A stretch of 64,000 bases of DNA. Source: Blasia pusilla (Eukaryota; Marchantiophyta; Marchantiopsida; Blasiales). The stretch lies in contig CM114275.1 of the NCBI GenBank assembly GCA_050084515.1, positions 26,040,001-26,104,000 on the forward strand. Direction: 5' to 3'. Positions within the stretch are counted from its first letter, which is position 1. The number at the start of each line of letters is the position of its first letter. Below, in pieces: positions 54,721-64,000 of this stretch. The translations under genes were made by a program, and so were the position numbers. Below the pieces are notes generated by a model, which was not told the DNA's origin, made no database searches, and saw nothing but the letters and a program-made list of their open reading frames with translations.

Positions 54721-56260
54721 CAAACTAAACATGCGGCACTCAATCTACACTCTCTCACTGAGACGTGTGTTGTGCGGCAACAAGCAGCATGGTGCTGAAA
54801 ATCAACTGATCTATCGTCTCCTCGAGAAACCATCCTCAACTTTGGACATCCCACATAGGTCTACGTCCCCTAAACCTATACATCATCGATGCTCTCAGCA
54901 TCTGCACGAAACCTAGTATCCCAAATAACTTTCCAATATCCGGAAATCCCTCACACGCGTAGGGTAAGAGACCAGAATGGGTAAATTGACAATAATGTCA
55001 ATGTCGCTCCTCGGCAACTGCAAATCTCGACCCCAACTTGGTCGTGGAGACAACTCCTCCAATCAGCAAGTTGTACTCCTCTCGAACTGACGCTGCTCAA
55101 ACTTCCTCGATGTGCGGTGCAGCTCCGGTGCGGCATTGGCGGCACGCAATGGCTACAAACGGCACTGCACTTGGGAATGGGGTGCGGCACTCGGCGGCAT
55201 ACTCTCCTCAATCAGCAATTCAGACGCTCTGGTCCTTAGTGAAGGAGCGGCTCTGCGATCAAGACGTGGAGTGCGGCCACGAGCGGCACGACACAGCAAT
55301 CGGCGGCGCATTGCAGCTACGGGCGTCACGGCACGGTACTCGATTATCGTCGAGTGGCTACCAATCACAACATAGCAACATAAAATGAAAACTCAAACAC
55401 CATAACCTGAGGTCACGTGGCATCACTGGTTGATGACAAAATTGCGATGATGGTGGCGATCAAAATAAAGTACGTGATGGCGGTGCAAGTCAGATAATCA
55501 ACGGTCGTCGTGGAAGACCCTCCACTCCGTAATGGCGGCAATGGCTACCAAGGATGGACAACGGCCGAACGCGGCTGTGAGCAGTGCTAGGCGGCGGCCA
55601 ATGGTGGACGGTGGACCATTGACGGTGATTGTTGACCGTTGTTGATGATGGTTGAACATGGACGGTGACTATGACGGCGAAGGCCGTTGTCGGCGCGGCG
55701 GCTGGTTTAGGGTTTGAATAATTTAACCCTAAAAATCGCCGACCAATGGAAATTTTGCAAGATTGACCATAACGTTTTGATTGCAACTCCAAATTGCACA
55801 CATTTGTTGCACAACGTGCACAGCTTTACGATCTACAACGGCGTCAAAAAATATTTTTAATCAAACATTCCTGTAAAAACTTACGGGAACTGTCGTAAAC
55901 CCCAATGTTATTTTTTTCTCCTACATAAAATTCAGGAGCGCATCCGCGCTGATTTCTCCCAACAAAAACGTAAAACCTATGAGAACAAAAATCAGCAAGC
56001 TACATCGTGCTCTTGAGAGCATTAGCATGGAGCAATCCGCCCCCATACTCATTTCCTATCAAAAATTGGGCAACGCTTCCGCGTGCCACTCTCATGTATA
56101 AAAAATCAGCAAATCAAAACAACAAACTCGCATAGTTCTTGATCCGATGAGCACTCCCATGAGCCATGAAGCGGGGAACACGGTCGCCCAACCTACACCA
56201 AACATCGGGCAACCAGCGAGCTCCCCCATGAAGCTCTCTCACTCACTCATTCTCTCTTTT
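54720..56260 (-). other. Leader of the long S1 element
   Basis: Homologous to the plus-strand leader at 60236-61800 (e.g. 'AGCTTCATGGGGGAGCTCGC' and a run of 'GGTCAACCGT'-like trinucleotide-rich repeats around 55560-55680). It has no recognisable protein. Confidence 0.6.
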
Positions 56261-56780
56261 TAAAATAAGATCCAATCTCTCTCACAACACCATAGTTCTC
56301 ACATGTGTGCACTCTCACATGTCTCTCTCAATGTCAAATCAAACCCACTCTTGTAATGAGAGGCTTGGGTTACACACACGCAAGGCAACCAAGACCATAG
56401 CTCCGCCGCCTCATGTCAAGAGGTTCAACAAAGAGAGAATGAGCTCTCAAGTTCTCTCTCCTTGAGGTATACCCCTTCCCTCTCCCAAGCTCTCTCTATG
56501 GTAACCTATGCTCCCAAGTCACCTCCTTGGCTCTTGACCTGATGTAGGAGGTCAAGGGCCACTTAACAAAAATAGAAAGTCGATCATATACTCAAAATGA
56601 TACTTACCTAAAATAGTTAGTTCCTCAATATGGCTCCAAATGAGGCGAAACGAAGGGGAAACCTACTCTCTCAGGTTACTCAAGGCCTCAGTAGGTCATC
56701 CTCAACCTATTGAGCATGTCCTCCACTACTCACGAAAGTGCTCTACTAGATCTCACTGATCTATCCTAAAAGACGTGACA
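56261..56780 (-). repeat. S1 block A1 (5' terminal) of the long element
   Basis: Minus-strand start TGTCACGTCTTTTAGG at 56780, end TTATTTTA directly followed by the leader. No block B precedes it, in agreement with the split structure. Confidence 0.85.
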
Positions 56781-57728
56781 AATCTTATGGTACACCTAGG
56801 ATCATCCGTTATCATGTAAATTAATGAAACTACTCAGTAATAAGTAATGAATACAAATATTCTTATCCGTCTTTGAAATTCATTTTCCCTACCCATTTAA
56901 TGTTAGTGAAGGTACAAAATTGAACCATCTTGCTATTTTGTCTTAGTGTACCATATTTCTCTTATTGTACATATAGGATCTCTAGTTCTAATATAGATTT
57001 ATAAAATATGAAATAGATTTTTTTCAAAATTTGAATTCATAATTTTCCAATCATTTATAATATTGAAATAATTAAATAATTCCCCTCGTTCTACTTTTCA
57101 CTTTAATTTAGCCTAGGATCCATACAACACATCTTCCTCATTTCCATCCAGACCCGCCTAAGAAACCCTAAATCTTCACGATGGCTGGGGCATGAATTTT
57201 TTTTTTTATCAATGCCAACTCCTTCGCTAAGGAACCCTAATTCACTAAGATACCCGTAATCTTTAGTAAGTCACGCACATGTGGAAGTCATCTTCTTGAT
57301 TTGCATTCTTCTAAAGCATGTTTACATCCTTGTTAGAGAATTCAAAATTCTAGAGCATTTTTCTAATCTTCAACACATGATACTATAAGAAAAACTATTT
57401 TGAAAAGACATAAGCGTTTGGTCATAGAGAAAAAAAATTTAGGTGTATAAATCTAACAAAAAATTGGAACTACAACGCAATGTGCATTGCATGGGTCATA
57501 TGGGGAGGGAGTGGAGGGGGGCAATAAGGGGGGAGTCTATTCCTCCATGCTCCACTCTTTCTCGTTTCTTCCTTTCCCCACCTCCACTTCCTCCCTCCTT
57601 ATTGCCTCGTCCGCCCTTGCGTTGCCTTCCACCACGAGCTATAAGTGTGGGCCCCACCTTTTGCAATCCATGTCCACACTTTTCCCTCCATGTTTGCCAT
57701 CGGGACGGACTTGTCTATTTTTTTGCAA
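56781..57728. other. AT-rich intergenic DNA and a dispersed repeat
   Basis: AT-rich to about 57430. The part 57480-57728 shares sequence with 12850-13020 (inverted) and with 58860-58990 (inverted), including 'TCCTCCATGCTCCAC'. No coding evidence. Confidence 0.4.
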
Positions 57729-58363
57729 TATCACATCTTTTAGGATAGATCGGAGAGATCTAGTAGAGCACCTTCGGAGATATTGGAGGACAACCTCATG
57801 AGGTCAAGGATGACTTGTCGAGGCCACGGGTAACCTGAGAGAGCAGGTTTCCCCTTCATTTCGGCTCATTTGGAGCCATATAGAGAAAGTTACTATTTCA
57901 AGTAAGTTTCTATTCAGAATATAGTTGACTTTCCACTTTGGGAAGTGGCCCTTGACCCACTACAGTAGGTCAAGAGCCAAGGAGGTGACCTGCGAGCATA
58001 AGTTACCGAGGAGAGATTTTGGGAGAGGGAAGGGGGTATACCTCCAAGACAGAGATCTTGAGAGCTCATTCTCTCTTGTTGAACCTCTTGGCATGAGACG
58101 GCGGAGCTATGGTCCTCCTTGCCTTGTGTGTGTAACCCAAGCCTGTCATTAGGAGAGTGGGTTTGGTTTGACATGAGAGAAGGTGCACAACATGGAGAGT
58201 TTGGTATGAGATGTTGAGAGAGATCTACTTGATTTATTGGAGATATTTTGGTACTTCTCGTCTCGTTGTTTGGATGCTATGAGTTAGCATGGGATCGTGC
58301 GTATCTATGTGTTTGTTCGTTGACAATGATATATGTTGTGTAGCGATGCGTATGCGCACAACA
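57729..58363 (+). mobile_element. S1 solo A-B terminal-repeat copy
   Basis: Starts TATCACATCTTTTAGG and ends ATGCGCACAACA. Block A is 57729-58236 and block B 58237-58363. Flanks GCAA and TCAA agree at 3 of 4 positions. Same organisation as 11551-12196. It interrupts the dispersed repeat described on its left. Confidence 0.8.
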
Positions 58364-59721
58364 TCAACCATGAAGTCTATGATACTTCAATTGGTGAAGA
58401 CCCAAGTAATGAGTCATGATCGTGGGTCAAAGGAGATGAGACCTACAAAAGTCAAAATCTAGATTAGTTTGTTGCAAGACTAGAATGGGCAACGGAAACT
58501 ATCACAAGACTAATGTTAGACAAGACAAGCATGCACCTTAACTCAGACCTTAGGAGAAAAGGGGCATATTCACTTGTGGGGATGAGGGGGAGGCAAGATA
58601 TATTAAAGACCTTTGAGCCAAGTTTTGAGTCAAGGGAGAGTAGCAAGGAAGTCGAGAGTAGTCAAGATGGACAAGAAGCCATGATACTAGTCCGAAAACA
58701 TGAAGGAGGATAAGACAAACTATGAGACGCTAAATGGAGTGAGTGAAGACATGTCTTAGTCATGAGATGCATGCAACTCTAGATGAGGTTCCAATGGAAG
58801 TTTGGGAAAGTCAAGACGGGTGGAGTCTGCCATGAAACTCTTGCTAGTAATCTTGGGGACTAACTGCTCAAAGGCAAGTGTGGTCAAGGGCGGGCATGGC
58901 AATAAGGGGGGAGGGAGTGGAGGTAGGGAAAAGAAGAAATGAGAAAGTGTGGAGCATGGAGGAATGACTTGGAAATACAATGAGTTTGGCAAGACTCATT
59001 GTACGTCCAAGTCATGTTATCCCTGATTCAAGCAAGATATCCTAGTTTTCGACATTTGGCATTTATGGCGTAGTTTTGGGTATCGACATTTATTGAGAAA
59101 AATTATGATTGGCTATAGTCCCTCCATTATGTTCCATGTTTTATGTTTCCGCGGTATGGTAGGACCAAAGACCAATCTTTGGTGTGTAAATCTCAACCAT
59201 TGATTCTTTAAACCAAGGATCCGTCAACCCAAGAAGAGCTCCAGAAGGATCCTACCTTAGCAAATTAGGGTTACCTAGCAAAAACAAATGGTGTTCATAA
59301 ATGTTTGTTATCATGCACCATGTATTCTAAGATTGTGGCATGAGAGCCTACTAGTAGAACCCCCGCCATATCAAGGGAAAAAATCGTGTTGCCCATTTCT
59401 TTTTGACATTTTCTTGTGCTCATTAGGATTTAAAAATAGAAAACTACCAATAAGATACATGTGCCTTGCGACTTTATATATTAGTGGAAGCCCGTGCGAT
59501 GCACGGGTTCAGATTACCTTTCATAATTAACTCTCACAATTCTCAAAGGTCATTCAAAATCAATTAAAAATTTTCTTATAATTTTGAAGACAAAAGATCC
59601 CATCAACCGACAATGCCAAATATCAAATGAAGAGGAGTTTCCAAAATAAATGAATATTATCATTGGGCCCTCTCCAATAATAATATACTAGTCATAGTCC
59701 ATTCCCCATTCAGATGAAAGA
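58364..59721. other. Intergenic DNA, no gene recognised
   Basis: Contains an inverted copy (58860-58990) of part of 57480-57610 and a small hairpin CCCGTGC/GCACGGG at 59491-59507. No convincing coding sequence. Confidence 0.35.
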
Positions 59722-62700
59722 TGTCACGTCTTTTTGGATAGATCGGTGGGATCTAATAGAGCGCCTTCATGAGTAGTGGAGGACACGCCCAGTAGGTCAA
59801 GGGTGACCTGCTGAGGCCCTTGGAAACCTGAGATAGCAGGTTTCCCCTTCGTTTCGGCTCATTTGGAGCCATATTGAGGAACTTACTATTTTAGGTAAGT
59901 ACCATTTTGAGTATATGATCGACTTACTATTTTTGGTAAGTGGCCCTTGACCTCCTACATCAGGTCAAGAGCCAAGGAGGTGACTTGGGAGAATAGGTTA
60001 CCATGGAGAGAGCTTGGGAGAGGAGAGGGGTATACCTCAAGGAGAGAGAGCTTGAGAGCTCATTCTCTCTTTGTTGAACCTCTTGGCATGAGGCGGAGGA
60101 GCTATGGTACCTTGCCTTGTGAGTGTAACCCAAGCCTCTCATTAGGAGAGTGGGTTTGGTTTGGCATGAGAGAGAGTGCACACCTTTGAGAGCTATGGTG
60201 TGAGATGGTGGAGAGAGAGATTGGATCTTATTTTACAAAGAGAGAATGAGAGAATGAGAGAGTGAGAGAGCTTCATGGGGGAGCTCGCTGGTCACTTGCT
60301 GTTTTTGCAGGTTGGGGACCGTGTTCCCCGTTCAGCGGCTCATGGGAGTGCTCACCGGAGCAAGGGCTGCTTTCATTACTCTTTGCATTTGCCGATTTTT
60401 CGTGTGGAAGAGTGGCGCGCGGAAGCGCTGCCCAATTTCTGATAGGGATTCAGTATGGGGGCAGGTTGCCCAATGCTAGTGCTCTCGGGAGCACCATGTA
60501 GCTTGTTGATATGTATTTTTACAGATGTTACATTTTCGTTGGAAGAAATCAGCGCGGGAGCGCTGTCAAATTTTGTGTAGGAGAAAGAGACATTGGGCTT
60601 TACGACAGTCCCCGTCTGTTTTTACTGAAATGTTCGATTCTAAATATTTTTTGATGGTAGCGTAGATCGTAAAGCTGTGCACGCTGTGTAACAAACAGTG
60701 CACAATTTGGAGTTTGAGCAAAAAGTTATGGGCAATCTTGTAAAGCTGCCATTGCTAGGTGATTTTTAGGGTTAAATCGTGCAAACCCTAAATCAGCCGC
60801 CACACCGGCGGCGGCCGTCGCCATCATAGTCACCGTCAACAATCAACGGTCAACCATCAAAATTAACGGTCAACCGTCACCGTCGACGGTCAACCATCAC
60901 CGTCATCGGTCGGCCGTCACCATCAGCGGTCAACCGTCAGTGTCAAGGGTCCACCGTCCATTGTCCACCCTTTGGGTGCCATTGCCGCCATTACGGAGTG
61001 GAGGGTCTTCCATGACGTTCGTTGATACCTTGACTTGCGTCGCCACCACGTACTTTGTTTTAGCCACCACCGTCATCACAGTTTCTTCATCAACCAATGA
61101 AGGCAGATGACCTCCGGTTATGGTGTTTGAGTTTTGATTTCATGCTGCTATGTTGTGATTGGTAGCCGCTCGATGACGATCGAGTATCGTGCCGTGACGC
61201 CCGTAGCCGCAACGCGCCGTGCCGCTCGTGGCCGCACCGCACCATCTCGATCGCGGAGCCGCACCGTCATTGTGGAGCAGAGTGTGGGATTATTATTGAG
61301 TGAGGAGGGTATGCCGCCGAGTGCCGCATTCCACCATCGAGGGCCGTGCCGTTCAGAAGTCGCCTGCGTGCGCCGCAACGCCGCACCGTTCCGCTTTGGA
61401 CCGCATTGTCTATCGAGGAGTTTTGAGCAAAGATCGCGACGGAGGAGTATGACTTGCTGATTGGAGGAGTTGTCTCCACGATCGAGTTGGGATCGAGATT
61501 TGCGATTCTTTGAGGAGCGACATCGACATGTGTTCAGTTACCCATTCTCGGTCCTTTACCCCTGCACGTGTGAGGGTTTCTAGGATTTATTTGGGGATAT
61601 TGGGTGTGTGGATGCTGAGAGCATCATTTATGTATGTGGTTTAGGGGACATAGACCTGTGTGGGATGTCCGAAGTTGAGGGTAGGTTGTCGATGAGATGA
61701 TAGCCTGGTCGATTTTCCGCACCACGCGCGTGTTGCCGAACGTTACACGCCTCGGGGAGAGAGTGTAGATCGAGTGCCGCATGTTTGGGATGCGTGATTG
61801 AGGGATTCCTCACGAGGTTCAGAGTGATCGGGTGAGAGGGGCACGAGGGTCATCACGGAGTCTGTTCAGGACTTTGAGAGGCGAGGTGGTGAACCCGAGA
61901 GTAGCTCTAGAGGTTTTACGCGGAGTGGCGCGAGGTTTCGAGGGTCTCCACGTGAGGGACCACCTCGACCTCCTTCTGTGTCATCGTCAGACGAGGGGGA
62001 GGGTGTAGAGGAGTTTGTGAGCACATCGCCACACATTGTGAGTGGTCCTACTAGTTGGGCGTACGAGATGGACGACGGGGTAGAGGACGCGTGAGGTTTT
62101 CAAGTGCGATGAGAGGCACGATTGAGTTCACGATTTTATAGCGAGTTTAGGAGTTGGTGCGAAATGGGCCGGGAACTCTAGAGAGTTCAACCCGTTTACA
62201 GCATGGAACGGTATGTTCCAGCATCTAGAGGGGGCGCCCATGGAGATATGCATGTGAGATCGAGGCGTGGAGGCTCTACTATGACCCACATTATGTGTCA
62301 TGGACGGAGCCGTTCCCAGATGAGGAGGAGGAGTCAGGAGAGGCTACTGCCTCTTCCACTAGTGACGTTTTAGGAGGGGTCACTCGCACGGGAGCAGTTG
62401 CACCGTCTAGTCGGGTTCGTCCCAGGTTCAACCCTGTGGTTGAGTTCTTTGCTGAGTTGAGGGCGAGCTACCAGGGGGTATGGACGGAGAAGTTACGGAG
62501 CATCCACGACTTCCACAGGCGCTCGGGTGAGAGTTTGCGTGAGGCTTACACTCGCTTGCGCCGGTTGATCAACGTCACTTAGGGGTGACAGAGGCTCAGG
62601 CTATCCAGTCATGGTATGCGATCTTTCGACCGGACCTGCGGACACGGGTGCGGGAGGGGGTTCTTATGAACACCTCCCCACGTTGAGAGATGTTTTTAGG

Positions 62701-64000
62701 ACCGCCGAGAACATTGAGCGCAACATGGCGGAGGAGAGCGTAGCCACCATGGGTTCTGGCGAGAGCGATCCACGATTGTATCGCACCACCTGTGCGGCAA
62801 CGTGACTCGAGATAGGTCGACGCGGGCACCACGAGCTCGGGGAGGATACCGAGAGGCCGTGCCACGAGACCTTCATATGCGGCCAGCAAAGAAAGCAGCC
62901 GCCTACTATTACTTGTTGGTCATGTGGTGGAGCCCATCATCAGCGCGATTGCACTCGTCAGGGTCATGGACGTGTGCCTCAGCATGGAGGAGGAGATGGT
63001 GCTGCACCAGGAGGTTATCAGTGTGACTATTGTCAGAGGTATGGTCATACACGCGCCAGGTGTTTTAGTTTACATCCTGAGTTACGTCTGGACCGAGGGC
63101 CAGAGAGGGCACCAGAGCGAGTAGCCGGTCCGGGTGGGCCTAGAGATCGTGCTCCAGGTGGTCCCGTTGGGGGACGAGGAGCTGGAGTTGCCCGATAGGG
63201 TGGTGGAGTTGCCCGTGGAGGAGGTAGAGTACCACCACCTAGACGCGCCGAGGGAGATGCCGGACGTGAGGCTGGGATGGCTGCTCAGATACAGCAGCTA
63301 CAGGAGCAGATTGCCGCTATGGCATTGAGGTTACCCGATGCCGGATCCGTGGCATCGACATCATATGGAGCAGCCAGAGATCTGGAGGATCCTGGATGGA
63401 TGTGCGGGGTTGCCCAGATGGAGGCCGCCGCAGTTGTGACGCGTGGAGCAGCCGCAGAGTTGGATCCACAGCGAGGGGAAGCCAGTAGACAGACTAGGCT
63501 TCCTCAATCTTTCACGTTGTCCGAAGCGATGAGGACCCCATCGATGGGTCCTCATCAAAGTTCCTGGAGAGTTGGTAATGTTGTTGGTGTGCAAGCACGG
63601 AGGGCGATGGGAGAAGCGAGTGCGACGACTCCTATTGTTGATGCTCAAGAGGGGCATGTGTCGAGCACGTTGTTGGGGGCGGCCACCGTTGTGTACCGCA
63701 CTCCTTTATTTTCTGCTTCCGATGTTGTGACGTTGGGAGGTACGCCCGCCGAGGCTTTTCGGCTGGCCGCTTCACTATGTGAGCGCGGAGTTGGAGTTCC
63801 TGCATCACATTCAGAGGTGATTGCAGAGGAGGTGATGGACCTGCCCTTGGAGCGGATGCTCGGGCCGTCCACGTCAGATTCATGGCAGGCTGCGGCTGCT
63901 AGGATGGCGGAGATGCCCGCTAGACCCGCGATAGAGCGTGCCATGGCTTCTCCTGGTGTTGTGTTGCTGGATAACCGAGGAGAGGTCTTCCAGTTGGTGA
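59722..64000 (+). mobile_element. 5' part of a further S1 retroelement, running off the window
   Basis: Block A1 is 59722-60235 (start TGTCACGTCTTTTTGG, end TTATTTTA), then the leader (60236 to about 61800), then gag from about 61840 to the window end, where the protease begins (GVVLLDNRGEVFQLV). No block B precedes A1. This is the least decayed gag in the window, and the unseen remainder should carry the methyltransferase. Confidence 0.85.
61840..64000 (+). pseudogene. Gag and start of protease (S1, plus strand)
   Basis: N-terminal part 'SSSRGFTRSGARFRGSP'. The core 62295-62582 has 'WTEPFPDEEEESGEA', 'FNPVVEFFAELRASYQGVWT' and 'ESLREAYTRLRRLINVT', then a stop where the other copies have TQG. 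It continues with 'RTRVREGVL', 'TLRDVFRTAENIERNMAEES'. The zinc knuckles are CWSCGGAHHQRDC (a C-x2-C-x3-H-x4-C spacing) and CDYCQRYGHTRARC (CX2CX4HX4C), both complete. An RG/GP-rich tail (63100-63240), a helical 'QIQQLQEQIAAMALRLPDAG' segment and the gag C-terminal domain follow. A few shifts and stops only. I find no clear initiator ATG. Confidence 0.75.

Larger units (their letters stand above)
44700..56780 (-). mobile_element. Long S1 retroelement with split repeats (carries a nested S2 element)
   Basis: Read on the minus strand: A1 (56780-56261), leader, gag, protease, methyltransferase, RT, RNase H, integrase with PHD, G-run (45547-45552), B1 (45543-45417), 2-base spacer, A2 (45414-44918) and B2 (44917-44700). 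Taking out the S2 insertion (47212-48915 plus one copy of CTCT) leaves about 10.4 kb. B2 has an internal tandem duplication. I do not see a matching target duplication (CATT against AATC), so the outer ends may have changed after insertion. All frames are broken by stops and shifts, more than in the S3 copy. Confidence 0.85.

Overview
This looks like nuclear DNA of a streptophyte, most likely a land plant. One intact-looking intron-containing ubiquilin (DSK2-type) gene (30951-35065, + strand) sits among nested, mostly decayed LTR-class retroelements. I cannot name the species. Plant-type Ty3/gypsy and Ty1/copia remnants, TTTAGGG-like telomeric units and a 5S-rRNA-derived fragment fit a vascular or other seed-free plant, but this is weak inference.

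The striking content is one Ty3/gypsy-like superfamily present as at least ten copies from three divergent subfamilies. I call them S1 (5' end TGTCACG), S2 (TGTCACATCT) and S3 (TGTCATGACC). Joining the copies gives the order gag (two zinc knuckles, RG-rich tail) - retropepsin - C5 cytosine DNA methyltransferase - reverse transcriptase - RNase H - DDE integrase - C-terminal PHD finger. The methyltransferase has motifs I, II, IV, VI, VIII and X in the unpermuted order, DNMT3-like rather than DRM-like. The termini are not ordinary LTRs. The complete S3 copy (14233-25255, minus strand) reads A1 - leader/gag/pol - G-run - B1 - A2 - B2, bounded by a 4-bp duplication (GCTC/GCTC). Thus A and B are split direct repeats and the body lies between A and B. 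The same B1-A2-B2 tail is seen in two S1 loci. A-B solo copies and A-body-B copies (one with a perfect CTCT/CTCT duplication) complete the set. Such a layout resembles the split repeats of PAT/Ngaro tyrosine-recombinase retroelements, yet the enzyme here is a DDE integrase.

Layout. 1-720: S1-like RT fragment (+). 755-7962: decayed Ty3/gypsy element of another family (D) on the minus strand with LTR remnants. 8372-12845: nested long LTRs of family B (minus) with a foreign gag fragment and an S1 A-B copy inside. 12846-14232: non-coding and dispersed repeats. 14233-25255: complete S3 element (minus), itself hit by a family-B LTR (22124-23271) and containing a 5S-like stretch (23928-23980). 25256-27786: AT-rich, with a decayed A-B copy. 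27787-29016: S2 mini-element whose only open frame is an integrase-tail/PHD protein. 29017-35700: ubiquilin gene with GC-rich 5' region. 35700-42430: intergenic DNA, copia gag (+) and copia protease (-) remnants, and a 154-bp MITE-like element. 42440-44335: 3' part of an S1 element (+). 44700-56780: long S1 element (-) carrying an S2 mini-element (47212-48915, +) inside it. 57729-58363: S1 A-B copy. 59722-64000: 5' part of another S1 element (+) running off the window.

All retroelement reading frames carry stops or frameshifts, so only the ubiquilin gene is likely to make a full protein here. The retroelement protein set would combine a cytosine-methylation writer with a histone-tail reader on one mobile element, which is the part most worth following up.
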